From: Ulota crispa
Lineage: Eukaryota > Streptophyta > Bryopsida > Orthotrichales > Orthotrichaceae
Direction of reading: 5' to 3'
Length of the DNA: 64,000 nt
Assembly (NCBI GenBank): GCA_963920765.1
Contig: OY987243.1
Span: 20,765,419-20,829,418 of the forward strand
Below are positions 45,759-57,591 of this stretch, one piece after another. The notes under the pieces were generated by a model. That model was not told the origin of the DNA. It did not search any database and worked only from the letters and a program-made list of their open reading frames with translations. Both the position numbers and the translations under genes were made by a program. Positions within the stretch are counted from its first letter, which is position 1. Each line of letters starts with the position of its first letter.

Positions 45759-48700
45759 ATGCATGGGAGACCACGGCATCGGGCAGGGGAAGCGCCCTCT
45801 CCCGTGGACAAGCAGGAGCAAGCCTACGCGGCCGAGCTCCGAAAGCTCATGCCTCCTTTCATGGAGAATAATCGCACCTGCTGGTAAGATTTGCCGTTTT
45901 CCTCTTTCGATCGCTAGGGTTTTGTATAAATCAGTTGAAGACTTAACGAGCACGTAATTTTTATTCTTGCAGCTACTCAACGGAATCCATGAACCAAAAT
46001 GCACGATTGCTGGAACTCAACCCTGATTTTCTCACGGCTTGGAACTATCGGAAGCGTGCTGTGCAACATCTGTGGGAGCTGGATTCCGATCGCAAGCGGA
46101 TTGCTCAGACAGAGCTCGATTTGGTAATGCTCTGCCGCTTTTAAACCCTAAATTGATGTGACAGCTTGGAATAATTTGAGTTGAAGTCTGAATTAGGTCA
46201 TTCTGTGGGAGATCAGGACTGCAATGATCCCAGACATGATTTATGCTTTTAGCTCAAATGGCTAAAAACACTGCTAAAAAGCTAAAATTTTCAAATTTAA
46301 AGTTCAAAAGCTCTTTAGTTGCATAACTTGTTTGGTAGCAATCCTGCGAATTTTAGCCAGTTTAAATATCGGTGGATTTCAGGAGACGGTGGAGGTGACG
46401 GAGACCCGGGTTTGAGGGTGTGCGGGACAGGTTGTCAGAGCCTTGAGGGCGAACCCTAAATGTTATGGAGCTTGGTATCATCGCAAGTGGATCATTCGGT
46501 TTGGACTTTCTTCTCTGGATGCAGAGCTTCTGCTGCTGAAGAAGCTCCTCAAATTAGAAGCTCGCAATTTCCATGGTTGGAACTATCGCAGGTGCTTGCT
46601 TGCTTGCTTGTCTCAGTTACTGCACAAAATTTGCTTTTTCTATCTATCAGTTTCCTATGTCTAATTTTTAAATCACAAAAATTTAAACTGGTTAAATTTC
46701 ACAGGATTGCTACCCAAAACATTATGCAGCTGAAGAACTTTTGAACTTTACAGTGTTAAATTTGAAAGTTTTAGCTTTTTAGCAGTGTTTTAGCCACTTG
46801 AGCTAAAAGTATAAACCATGTTTGGGAACATTGTGATTCACAATGTGTACATCCTTGCCTTATATGTGTTCCTTTGCCTACATCCAAGAGGTCGTTTATC
46901 ATATCAAGGCTGAGTGGAAGTGGACGATCTTTGATGATTATTTTGCAGATTCATTGCAAAGACGAAGGGCGTCGCTGCTGAAGAGGAGCTACAATTCACC
47001 ACTGATAAAATCAACGAGAATTTCAGCAATTACTCTGCCTGGCATAATCGTAGGTAAATATGTAAGCACATTTTTGGCTTGTTGAATTCAACTTTGTTGT
47101 AAGTCGGACTTTCGGAGTTCGAATTGTTGTTATTAGTTTAATTACACCTTAAAAGATGCTGATCGAATTTACTATTGTGACAGTGGTTAATTTTAATTTT
47201 ATTCTCGTTAGAAAATCGAAGAGGATTCTAGTGCACCAATGATTGCATTGTTTTGGTAGATGATCTAAAATGGACACAAATTCTTGTGGTAAGGTGGCGT
47301 ACGCCCGTAAAATCAATATGTACTCCCTTCTACAAGATTTTAGGGTATTTACGTTTAGGTGTATGACTGAATTAGGTACATCTATGTTATGTCAATTTTG
47401 ATTAAATGATTTTTTTTCTGGTGCGTATTTGTGCAGTGCATTATTGGCAGAGATCTCCAAGAGGACAGACACAAAGGATAGCAAAGTTCAAGAGAGCCTG
47501 GAAGAGGAATATGAGTTGGTGAAGACTGCCTTCTACACTGATCCAGACGACCAAAGTGGATGGTTCTACTACTCCTGGCTACTGGGGCAGACCATAGCTC
47601 CGGTACGCACTCATGTCAATGGATGCTGGCCCCCGGCAGAGTCCCAGATTACAATTGATTGGGAGAAAAAAACCTATAAACTTCCTTTCAATAAACACAC
47701 TGCGGAAAAATTAGAAGCCTTACCCTTGGTGCTTTCCTTTAGCAACGCTGTGATTGGTGTAAACAATCAAACTGTGTCTGTCAGTGTTAATGGAAACGAT
47801 GCTTTGGAGCTTGACTGGAGACCTGTTGAGCCGTGGCAAAAATATGGTCAGAAATGGACCACAGATATTATGCACCACTTGCCTTCAAACAGTGGGCAAC
47901 ACGCAGTCCATATCTTGGTGGGTGCAGTTCCAGGCATTGTGTCTTTGATTGGACAAGAGTGTGCGAGCTCTTGGAAGTCGAGGTTTCATGTTCTTCTGGG
48001 GGAGGCGTCTCCTGTGGACGATGTAAGCTCAGTAAAAGAGGAGGTTAACGTTAATAGTGAAACGGCTGATGGATCAGATATTTGGCAGCTGAATGTTTTG
48101 GATAGAGAAATTCAATCTTGTCGGGAGCTGCTCGAGCTGGAAAGCAAAAGGTAATTATTTCTACACCTTTGTAAGTTTTATAAGCAAAATATATCCTCAG
48201 GTCGTTTTGTTCAGCCGTCTGTTTTCACAGTTGCCATACTGTGGAGATAGGCTGTTGGATTTCACTGATGTCAAGTACAGAATAATGGATGCAATTATTG
48301 CTTATTTATATCCTTGTATAATGAACGATTGGCTAACACGGATTTTATTTTCTTCTTTTTTCAGCAAGTGGACAATGTTAACGCTGGCAAGGTTGTTATT
48401 GACACATGCCTCATACAACTCTAGTTCCCGCAAAAGTCACATGGAAGAAGCACATACACATTTTGGAGTACTTGAAAGCTTAGACCCAACTCATCGGGAG
48501 TATTATCGACATCAATCGAGCTTACTTTCTTTGAAAAAGGTATGTATTGGATTATTCATTCTGAAATTCTTTCTCCTATTGTCTCTATGGCGGTTGTTGT
48601 TTACCGTTGTCTCAAGTAAGTCACCGAACAACGATTACTCCAAGAATCTTTTATATTTCAAAGTTACATGCTCAGGTTGCATGAAGTGATTGCAGACATG

Positions 48701-49467
48701 GTTAGCTATCGCAAAATTTCGCTCCGCGTTGAATGTGGTGTTACTTTTGAAACCTGAGCAGCTCCCTTGTGAATCTTATCTCTTGTAAGAAACCTAAAAT
48801 CCTGTCTTTGTGGGGCATACAGCTGACAGAAGATAGCAGTTATCTCAGGAGGCAATATGAGCAGAGTGGAAAGCTGGAGTTAAAGCAACTGTCGCTATGC
48901 TCTCTGGAGTTTACAGAACGGTTTTTATGGGTCCAGAATCTGGACCTTAGTCATAACCAATTGCGTTCTACTCATGGTATTGCCTTGTCGTATATTCTCG
49001 TGCTTAATTTGGAGCATAGATTGTGAATGGACAGTTGTGCAACCTTAAAATTTCATGATTACTAATGCCTTTAGTGTGTTATCATTCTGGGTACAGGACT
49101 CGAAGCAATGCAGGTTTTGGTGAATCTAAACCTCAGTCATAACCGGATTAGCAGTGTAACAGCACTTGCTCCTCTGAGAAAACTCCCCCTGCTCAAGGAT
49201 GTTGATGTGTCATTCAACCAGATTGGTGATCACACGGTGGACACTTGTAGACTACTGTGCTCATCGAAGCTTACGAACGCCACGTCGGCAACACCTGATT
49301 CTCTCGAGGTCGGTGAACGCTGGGAGACGAAAACCGTCCTTGAGGGCTTGTGCTGGCGGAGACTGAATATTGCTGGAAATTCAGCTGCAGAAGATGTTCA
49401 GCTTGTTAACTCTCTCACCAAAGCTCTAAATGGAGCTACATTAATAACAGACGCAGCCGATGTGTAA
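45759..49467 (+). CDS. RGTA: Rab geranylgeranyl transferase (type II) alpha subunit
   Basis: Eight exons: 45759-45883, 45973-46123, 46431-46591, 46949-47053, 47437-48150, 48365-48539, 48823-48976 and 49097-49467, giving 651 residues (Arabidopsis RGTA is roughly this size). The start MHGRPR matches plant homologues. Prenyltransferase-alpha repeats are visible: LNPDFLTAWNYRKRAV, NPKCYGAWYHRKWII, RNFHGWNYRRFIA, NFSNYSAWHNRS and DQSGWFYYSWLL. An Ig-like RabGGT insert follows (around TIDWEKKTYKLPF to LDWRPVEPW). The C-terminus has leucine-rich repeats (LWVQNLDLSHNQL, LVNLNLSHNRI, LLKDVDVSFNQI). With a beta subunit and Rab escort protein, the enzyme attaches geranylgeranyl groups to C-terminal cysteines of Rab GTPases in the cytosol. 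The exon 3 acceptor at 46431 was chosen because it restores DLVVRALRANPK; the exon 7 acceptor gives LKK-LTEDSSYLRR. Introns 2 and 3 each hold one copy of the intronic repeat, in opposite orientations. Confidence 0.93.
46222..46374 (-). mobile_element. Intronic ~160-bp element (copy 2) in RabGGT intron 2
   Basis: Reads CAATGATCCCAGACATG at the left and ends TTTAAATATCGGTG, so it is inverted relative to the gene. The target duplication is unclear (gatcagga versus gatttcagga). Confidence 0.75.
46674..46833 (+). mobile_element. Intronic ~160-bp element (copy 3) in RabGGT intron 3
   Basis: Sense orientation, beginning near CACAAAAATTTAAACTGG and ending TTTGGGAACATTG. It shares the central ctgaagaacttttgaac, tagctttttagcagtg and gagctaaaag blocks with the other copies. 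Confidence 0.75.
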
Positions 49468-51044
49468 AAGGATCTTAGCGAGACCAGGAGCCTTTTTCTT
49501 CTCCAACAGTAGAATTTTTTCCCTCTTTTGACTACGTAGGGGAATTTGCACTTTGTATATGTGAGACACGTTCAGTCGTGGATTACAACTGCGTATTCGG
49601 ACGCTGTTGAAATGAGTTGAAATCTGAACATTTTAGACCAAAGCAAGATTTACCTCGATGGAATACGTGGACAGGCTCCGCATTTTGCCAGTGTCTTTTA
49701 GCTCGCTAACAAAAAGAGACATAAGAGCAGCGTAAATTTGGTTTCTCAGTGTTGTGGCGTTTTCTTGCTCCTTTTCCTTTGCTACATGATAGAGCGCCTA
49801 GCTCCTTTAATTTACTGCACTTAAGGCATGCCTAGTTGATAGAGATTGAGCTAGTCACATGTAAGAATGGGCTCTTTGTCACATGCTTTTAATATGAACA
49901 TCTATGTTACCCTTGTCTAAGAGGGAATGGTTTGTAGTTCCTTGGTTGGAGTGTGAATATCTATGGCAACTTCATCTGAGAAAGGTCTAAATCTTTCCAT
50001 ATTCTTCAAACCACTCTTATTATAAGATTCATATACAGTAGTGCTTGATTAACGTCAACCCTTGTACTAGAACCAATGCTTATTTTGACTCATTAGCTAG
50101 AAAGCCGTCTAGTTAGTGAATTAGAAACACTGGTGGGAAATCACCTTTAGAGTTGCAACCACCAAAACTAAGGGAAGTAATGAAAATGGATGCAAATGGA
50201 GTGCTTGTTTATGATCAACGTTTGAATACAATTAACATTTTTTTTCTAACCCTAAGTGTTACTCTTATCCAAGCACCATTGTAGTACTTTATTGGCTTAT
50301 CATGCCACAAAATGACATCATTCTCCATGTTTCTAAAGACTCCTTTGAAAACAACAAAATCATTGGTTACATTGAAGGAAATTCCAAGCATCAATCTGTT
50401 TTCTTCGTATCTCACAACTACTTTTATTCAATACTGTTCTAATAAACATAGCCTAATACATCACATTTAGTACTCATCTTGGTTATTCTTGATTCATTTG
50501 AATACATTCATGGTGCAAATAAGAATACATGGCTTTCAAGGACTGGATGTTACACAAATTCATAAATTTGAAAGAATCGATTGAACATATCATTCAAACT
50601 CATATTTTGCTTCGTGCAGTGAAAAAGAACAAGAAGCTATACTCCTCACTTCATAAAAGTATATCTAATCTATACCATTCTTGAATATAGTGCAAACCTT
50701 TCTCTCCCACAATTTCTATTTTTCTATCGTACATAAAGTACCATTTTACCTCATTCAAGTTCGTCATTGTCTCCTAACCATTTGATCTTTCCACAACCTT
50801 CTCCCCTATTCTGAAAATTTCCATACACATGAGTTCTCCAAAAATGATAGTCTTCCAATTGATTCATCTTCCAAGACCCAGAAATCATGCAACAAAATCC
50901 ATTCAGTTGTTTCCCTTAATATTTACAAGAAATCCATTCTCTTCATATTCTTTTATCAAAACAAAAAGACAGCACCCAACCACCTCAATCCCAACACCAA
51001 AGACACAGAACTTTACAGAAAATATATATATATAAAAAAAAACC
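49468..51044. other. 3-prime flank of the RabGGT gene and intergenic DNA
   Basis: 49468 to about 49640 probably holds the 3-prime untranslated region. The rest is AT-rich and lacks recognisable genes. Confidence 0.4.
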
Positions 51045-51712
51045 ACAAACTCGTCCTATCACCCTAGTAACTCATGATATACCAAACCTTTGCAAGGAGC
51101 TGAGAAAAGGGAGGAGGCATTGCAAAGCCATTTCCCATTAGTAAATCTCTGTAAGTTGCCCTCAAATTTGCAACGGAGAGCAGAGTGTATTACATTCTTT
51201 ATCTGTTATTTTGTTCTATCATTCCCACTATAAGAAATCAATTTGGCTCATATTAACAACTGCTACAAAAAACCGACCACACAAGAATGTGGAATCTAAA
51301 CCCTAATACTAACTACTACAAAAAAATCAACCAAACAAGAATGTGGAATTAGGGTATAGGCCAAGGGATGTGAGAGGTTTCGGGTTACAAACACGTCCTA
51401 TCACTTTAGTAATCCATGATACACCAAACGCTTGCAAGCAGATGAGAAAAGGGAGGAGGCATTATAAAGCCATCTCCCAATAGTAAACCTCTATTAGTTG
51501 CCTTCAAATTTGCAACGGAGAGCCGAGTGTATTGCATTCTTTATCTGTTATACCATTCTACCATTCCCACTGTAATAAATCAATTTGGCTAATACTAACT
51601 ACTACAAAACCAACCAACCAAGAATGTGGAATCTAAACCCTAATACTAACTACTACAAAACCAACCAAACAAGGATGTGGAATTAGGGTGTGGGGCTTAG
51701 GGAGGCGAGAGG
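51045..51712 (+). repeat. 342-bp tandem duplication downstream of FeSOD
   Basis: 51045-51386 is repeated at 51387-51712 with moderate divergence (shared gagaaaagggaggaggcatt and gaatgtggaatctaaaccc). Each unit itself contains repeated ctaatactaactactac motifs. Confidence 0.85.
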
Positions 51713-51720
51713 TGTGAACT

Positions 51721-51744
51721 TAAGGTTAGGGTTTAGGGTTTAAG
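51721..51744 (+). repeat. Short telomere-like TTTAGGG tract
   Basis: About three units of the plant telomeric repeat (gttagggtttagggttta), 40 bp beyond the FeSOD stop codon. Confidence 0.7.
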
Positions 51745-51780
51745 GCACTTCAGAGAATTGGGAACTGCAATGGGACTAAG

Positions 51781-53059
51781 TTATTTCTCAGGAATGACAG
51801 GCTCGCCTATATTGACAAAACTCTTGGCTCGAGCGAGTCGTTCAGCAACGGCAGGCCAAGAGACCAAGTTATTGAGAAATGCGGACAAGTAATCTGACCT
51901 CCGGTTTTGGTAATCGAGATAATAAGCATGCTCCCACACATTAACGGCTAACAAAGGAATGTGATCCCAAACAATAGGGGTGAGAGCATTCGAGGTTTTG
52001 ATGATGTCGAGCTTGGCGTCTTTCTTGAGCACCAGCCACACCCACCCGGAGCCGAATTGCGACACACCCGCATTCTGGAACTCCTGAGCAAACTCCGCAA
52101 AGGAACCAAAATGCTTAACAATGAGCTCCAGGAGCTCCCAGTCCTGGGGGGGCTCTCCGCCTCCGCCGTGGCACATGGACGACCAGAAGAACTCGTGGTT
52201 CCAGACCTGGGCAATGATCCCAAACATGATTTATACTTTCAGCTCAAATGGCTTAAAAACACTGCTAAGAAGCTAAAATTTTCAAATTTAACGCTGTAAA
52301 GTTCAAAAGTTCTTTAGCTGCATAATTCGTTGGGAAAATTTCATGGATACTCCTGAAGTTTGCAATAATGTCGTAAACACCCCTGCTTTTTCAGAAATTT
52401 CACAAATACTCTTGGACCAGGATTTGCAAGCGTTTTTTTTTTTGTTGTGCATGACACTTCCCTTCTTCCTTTGTGTGCACACTAGTTCTTTTCGTTATGC
52501 GTGCGCACAAAGGAAGAAGGGAAGTGGCATGCACAACAAAAAAAAACCCTGAAAATTTTGGTTCAAGGGTATCTGTGAAATTTCTGAAAAAGCAGGGGTA
52601 TCTATGAAATTATTGCAAACTTCAAGGGTATCCATGAAATTTTCCCTAATTTTTTTGGTAGCGTAGCAATCCTGAGAAACTTAGCCAGTTTAAATATCGC
52701 TGCAGACTCACCTGGGCGGCGTTGTTGAAGTAGGGCAACGGGTTGCCATTGTTGTACCCGTGCAACAGCAGCTCCGACAAGTTGAAGCGCTCGGCGTCAG
52801 TTCCCTCCACTTGCTTGTTCAGATCCTCCACGTAGCCGCGGTGGTGCTTCCCCCAGTGGAGCTCCAGCGTCTTCTTGCTCATGTGCGGCTCCAAGGCGTC
52901 CAGCTCGTACGGGAGCGGGCGCAGGTGGAACTCTGCGCGGGGGACGCCGCACCGGTCTCGCCTCCTGCTCGAGGACGGAGCTGGTGTCGTTTGTCTGGTG
53001 CCGGGGTTCAGGAGCGTGTTGGTGAGGAAGGACGAGCCGGCGATGAAGCTGACCGCCAT
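51781..53059 (-). CDS. FSD3: Plastid iron superoxide dismutase, FSD3-like
   Basis: Two exons, 53059-52712 and 52206-51781, phase 0, 257 residues. Residues 1 to about 42 are Ser/Thr/Arg-rich and look like a chloroplast transit peptide. The mature part starts near LPYELDALEPHMSKKTLELHWGKHH. Fe-type markers are clear: the first ligand H68, Q116 in FNNAAQ (the Fe-type active-site Gln), H120 in VWNHEFF, and H209 in WEHAYY. The C-terminus FVNIGEP and the stretch KTSNALTPIVWD resemble Arabidopsis FSD3, which acts in plastid nucleoids with FSD2 to remove superoxide. The normally invariant ligand Asp of DVWEHAYY is Asn at residue 205 (codon AAT at 51942-51940). The single intron is essentially one transposable element with another nested in it. 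Another in-frame Met lies 18 codons upstream; MAVS was preferred as the likely transit-peptide start. The gene is convergent with the RabGGT gene. Confidence 0.93.
52212..52702 (-). mobile_element. Intronic element (copy 4) forming the FeSOD intron
   Basis: On the gene strand the intron is GTGAGTCTG, then the element from CAGCGATATTTAAACTGG to TTTGGGATCATTG, then CCCAG. Its two parts (52212-52331 and 52647-52702) are split by a nested foldback. The flanks CCCAGGTGAGTCTG and CCCAGGTCTG look like a target duplication with 4 extra nt in one copy. Confidence 0.8.
52332..52646. mobile_element. GGGAAAATTTCATGG foldback nested in the FeSOD intron
   Basis: Ends GGGAAAATTTCATGGATAC are inverted (315 bp). 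The flanks taattcgtt and taatttttt match at 7 of 9. Same family as 31273-31597. It entered after the host element. Confidence 0.85.
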
Positions 53060-53297
53060 CGCTGCGAGCTCGTTGCAATAGAGAGTCGTCTCTCTCGCTC
53101 GGCAGCAGCACAACCAAAACCCCTGCAGCTAAACCCCTGGACGCTTCGCCTAGGCACTGGATATTGATTCTCATCCAGGGTGTTGGTTGGTGTCCTTCAT
53201 CTCATCGATGGTTTTCATCCTATCACATATACTACACTAAATAATGCATTTGGATTGCCCCACGCTAATTTTTCGACATTCTGCACTATATAAATAC

Positions 53298-53938
53298 GGG
53301 CATTGATATGTGCACCACACCCTTTGAACCACTATACCACACCCCGGTTTAAATTTTAGATTTCTACCATCAAAAAGCTAAATCTGAGAATTTTGAATTC
53401 AAATTTGGACTTAGAGACCATGATTTAGTCTAGAACAATAAAAAAAGTTGCTATTCAACAACACCCAATAAAAAAACTTATATTTTTTACAAACAAAAGT
53501 AAAAGTAATACTTTTCTCCCTAGCTAAACTTTTTCATTGGGTGTTGTTGAATTGCAACCTTTTTATAATTCTAAGGTAGTGTGTTCTACTTGCGTTCACA
53601 ATCTAATTGCGTTTGGCTCTAGGAACAAGAGACATTTTAGATTAAATATCTATGAGTGTCATTGATGAATTAGGTGGCACTAGCTATTTATAGCTAGTGC
53701 CACCTAATTCATCAATGACACTCATAGGTATTTAATCTAAAATGTCTCTTGTTCCTAGAGCCAAATGCAATTAGATCATGAACACAAGTAGAACACACTA
53801 CCTTAGACTAAATCATGGTCTCTAAGTCCAAATTTGAATTCCAAATTCTCAAATTCAACTTTTTGATGGTAGAAATCTAAATTTTATCCCGAGGTGTGGT
53901 ATAGTGGTTCAAAGGGTGTGGTACACATATCAATTTCC
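53298..53938. mobile_element. GGGCATTGATATGTG MITE with 9-bp target duplication, interrupted
   Basis: Flanks tataaatac and tataagtac match at 8 of 9. Ends are inverted with a single-base variant. Split by the TA-flanked palindrome at 53574-53803. It begins about 240 bp upstream of the FeSOD start. Confidence 0.8.
53574..53803. mobile_element. TA-flanked palindrome nested in a MULE-like MITE
   Basis: TA at 53572-53573 and 53804-53805. Ends AGGTAGTGTGTTCTA are inverted. Strongly similar to 30076-30295. Confidence 0.85.
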
Positions 53939-56900
53939 TATAAGTACTTACTGTTACTACAATAAATCTCATCAATAATGACTACAATGGACAATTTTTT
54001 AAAGGGCTTGGCAATAACAACAAAGTTGCAAAAAAGCAAACTAGCACCATCTAGATTGTAAATTATGTAAATCCTAATATCTAAGGAGTTGTATGCTCAT
54101 GCAAGTGGTTAAGCAATGAGTCATAAGGTAACTTTGCCAAGGTAAAGCAACCTAAATGCACTATTTGGTGTATATTAAATATTCCATTTAGGTTGCTTTG
54201 ACAATTTGGTTGCTTTATCTTGGAAAGTTACCTTGTGACTCATTGCTTGACCTCTTGGAGGCCCATGCAACCCTCTAGATACTAGGGTTTCACAAGGTTT
54301 ACTACATGGATGTTGCTAATTTGCTATTTTGTAGCTTGTTGTTGTTGTCAGGCACTATAATGAAGATTTATTGCATTAATTACTGGTGAAATATATTGCA
54401 TGATCAACAAGTATTTGAACAATATAAAATATCAAGAAATTAATGTGGGGCAACCTAAATGCAATATTTGGTGCACACAAAAGTCACCATATATTGTGGA
54501 CCACCAATTTTTTGTCAGGTATTACTAATTCTTATCTTTTGCAATTTATTGTTAATTAAAATTCTTGATAGTAGCTATTTAGCAACATTGTTTGACCAAT
54601 TTAAAAACATATACGAGCTTCTCAATGGCTCAAGTTTTGTGAACTTGCTTGTTGTAGTGATTTGTGGCCATAGATAAAATTATTTAAACCACAATAATTA
54701 TGAACTCACAATAAATACCCACCCACAAGGCATGATGATTTTGGTGTAGTCTATCCTTTATATCATTCTATTCTCTAAGTCTTGTTTGGAGGAAGTTAGG
54801 GGTTCACTGCCAAAAATCAAGGTTACTTTTGGAGGCATTGTGTAGAAATTGTTAATATGTGAAAAAAAACTTTGGGGATTTTGAAGAGTCACCCATATCA
54901 CCCATATGATCAAGTAGTTAGGTCACCTTCAAACCAATTTTAGAATAACCAAGTGCATAAAAGTATAAATTAAAAAAACAATAGTACATGAAGTTACAAC
55001 TTTTTTTTAAAGAAACACAACTTTTTTTATGAGCAATTTGCAACCCTAAAATCTTATATTTGAAGATGTAAAGGCAAAAGCACCATGGAACGTTAGAGTA
55101 TTTATGGCAAGGTTTATGGAACCCAATTCTTTGAGTTTTCAAAACATTTAAAAAAAAAAGAATTGTATTAGAGCTTTTAATACGTTAAAGTTGGTTTTGC
55201 TAAAAAGAAGACAAAAAATTTTACATGCTAAGAAAATAATAGAAATTGGTTTTAGGCTCCTTTCAAAGCCAAGATGATTTACCAATTTTGCAGATGTTTA
55301 GTGCATTTGTATTAGTTCTTAGCTTAATTTCTATTGAATTGGTCAATACAATTAAGAAAACATGGGGCTAGTATAAAGTGGAGCTAGGATTTCCACCAAT
55401 TTGTTACCTAACATTTCATTTTAATAGTTGAGTTTTTGGAAGACACTCCCATCCCTATCCATATATCTATTCCTACATATGTGAAATTTTTGGCTACCTT
55501 GATTATTTAGAGGTGTTGGATTGCGTCTTGATAATCTTTAGCATTTTAAAGTGATTAACGCAACTTTTGAATTGCTTCTAAATAGTGTTTGGCAACTTTT
55601 AGTTATATTTTCTTTGTAAAAGTACTCAACATTATTGATTCAGAAAATGAAATGTTTCTTGTGAAAAGTACAACTGAGAGAAGAGCATACATCTTTCTAT
55701 ATGCTTTGAATCCAAATTGTGATAAATACAATATAAATTAATTCTAACCACTAATCATGGGGAACATCCTCTCTCCCTTGAACCTAGTATGAATCAAAAG
55801 TTATTTTGGAATTACATTTAGTCTATTCTCAAGAAAATAATTGCCAAGCTTTGACTAGAGTTGATACTACTTCATGGATTGTAATTGTGGGGTCAAAAAT
55901 GAAACATGCACTAATCAATTGCTCCACAAAAAGCAAAGTAAACACTTGATTAAAAATTCACAAAGAAAGTTGTCATAAAGTTATTATTTTTAAGGGTTTT
56001 ATGACACACTAATGCATAGGTTTAACAAGTGTTTAATCATTGTATATTAATGTACTCTTTGAAGAGTATGAACCAAGGTATGAACAACATATTATTTGAG
56101 TGAACTTTGGGTCTTTTATTGGCCTAGAGTATACCTTTAATAATTCATTCTTCAAAGCTCATGATCTAGAGGTAGACATTGCATTTATGAAAACTTTGGG
56201 CAATTTATTATCATTTCCTTTGTAATTATTGTTAATATGATTGTAGTATTGTACAACAATGTATTTGGCCTCCTAGTTGAACACATATACAAATGTATTG
56301 CAACTTTGAGATAAATAAATTAAATTACTATTTTCCATGTGTGATTTTTGTTTTCTAGCAAGCAAATCATGCACATAAGAAACAATTAGGAAATTAATTA
56401 GACATACATTGATTTTCTACAAGTTGATTAGATACACTAGATTTCTTTTGGGTGTAATACAATTGTAGCATCAATGTAAACCATTAGGGTACATAGAACC
56501 ATGGTGAGCACATGTAGAATGTGCTCTTTTGTTTCATGACTTTTGCTACTAAATATTGAACACAACTACATGCCACATATTATTAATCTACAACAATCTC
56601 TTGAAATAATTATCTATATTCTAATATACATTTAATAAGAGATTTTGAACTCTAACAAATTTTTGTTTGAAAGTTGTTAATTTTGTTTGAAATCTTTGGA
56701 TGTACTACCTTAGGTAAATCCAACCATCTATTCCGTTTCAAGGTTGAAACCCTAGCTCATTTAATTTCATGGAAGTGATTATGTGGACATCATGAAACTT
56801 GAGTACACTTGGGCCATAGCTGCCATGGAGCACTGCTCAATTTTTCCAAACTAAAAAACCTCAGAAAAAAAGAATCCCTCTTGCAGTCAAGGTGCATTGG

Positions 56901-57100
56901 CCACATAGTGTAGAAGAAATGAGAAGAATAAGAAGTATGTAAAGAACAAGAAAAATAAATATATAAATAAATAAAAAGAGAAAAAGAAGAAGACTTCAGT
57001 TGCAATGAGTTGCCTCACCTTGTTTTGAAGGTCATTTGAATAGTCGGAATTTGCAAAGTTACAAATAAGTGCTAACTTGACAAACAAGTGCCTATTTGGT
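53939..57100. other. AT-rich gene-poor stretch with one foldback
   Basis: 54112-54250 is a foldback (gcaatgagtcataaggtaac arms), continuing as a repeat to about 54345. The remainder has no recognised gene or element; 56840-57000 is purine-rich. Confidence 0.35.
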
Positions 57101-57256
57101 GTGGCACAATTGCTTACTGGTATCTTAACGTGGGCATTTGTCTAAAACTTCCTAATGTATCACGTTCATTTAGTTTTCGTGGCACAATTGCTTACTGGTA
57201 TCTTAACATGGGCATTTGTCTAAAACTTCCTAATGTATCACGTTCATTTAGTTTTT
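57101..57256 (+). repeat. 78-bp tandem duplication, multiple of three
   Basis: 57101-57178 and 57179-57256 differ at few positions. The unit encodes 26 residues in an 85-codon open frame, with no known motif. Confidence 0.9.
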
Positions 57257-57591
57257 GTTTATACTGCTTCTCTATACAAGTTGCCTCATCGTTAGGTTTT
57301 CCTTTAAGTGTGACTCACAAAAATAATCTTGATGGATGTTTGTAGTCAGTACATCCAATGTTGTGTGTGCATTGAATTTTTCTTACTTTTATAGCATGCT
57401 TGTCCTTGATGATTGAGAAAAATTCAACTTTGAGGGAAAAATCTTTTCATGCTTTTATATTCAAAATTGTAGTCATTGTAGAAGCAATATTGTTACATGC
57501 CTCTTCAACCTTTGAGCCTCCGTAACATCCATCTTCCTTAACATAGATGTATGTATAGCATACTCATTTGTAAGTTCATTTTGTTTCTTAA

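Noticed and set aside
46375-46430. RabGGT exon 3 starting at 46384 (after ttcag)
   Set aside because: That frame hits a stop within ten codons; the acceptor just before 46431 restores the conserved VVRALRANPK.
48541-48780. Possible extra RabGGT exon near 48707-48785
   Set aside because: Splicing from 48539 directly to 48823 keeps the frame and gives the expected LKK-LTEDSSYLRR junction; the extra segment runs into a stop and matches nothing in the family.
54459-54677. Hydrophobic 72-codon frame
   Set aside because: AT-rich random-looking composition, no start context or homologue recognised.
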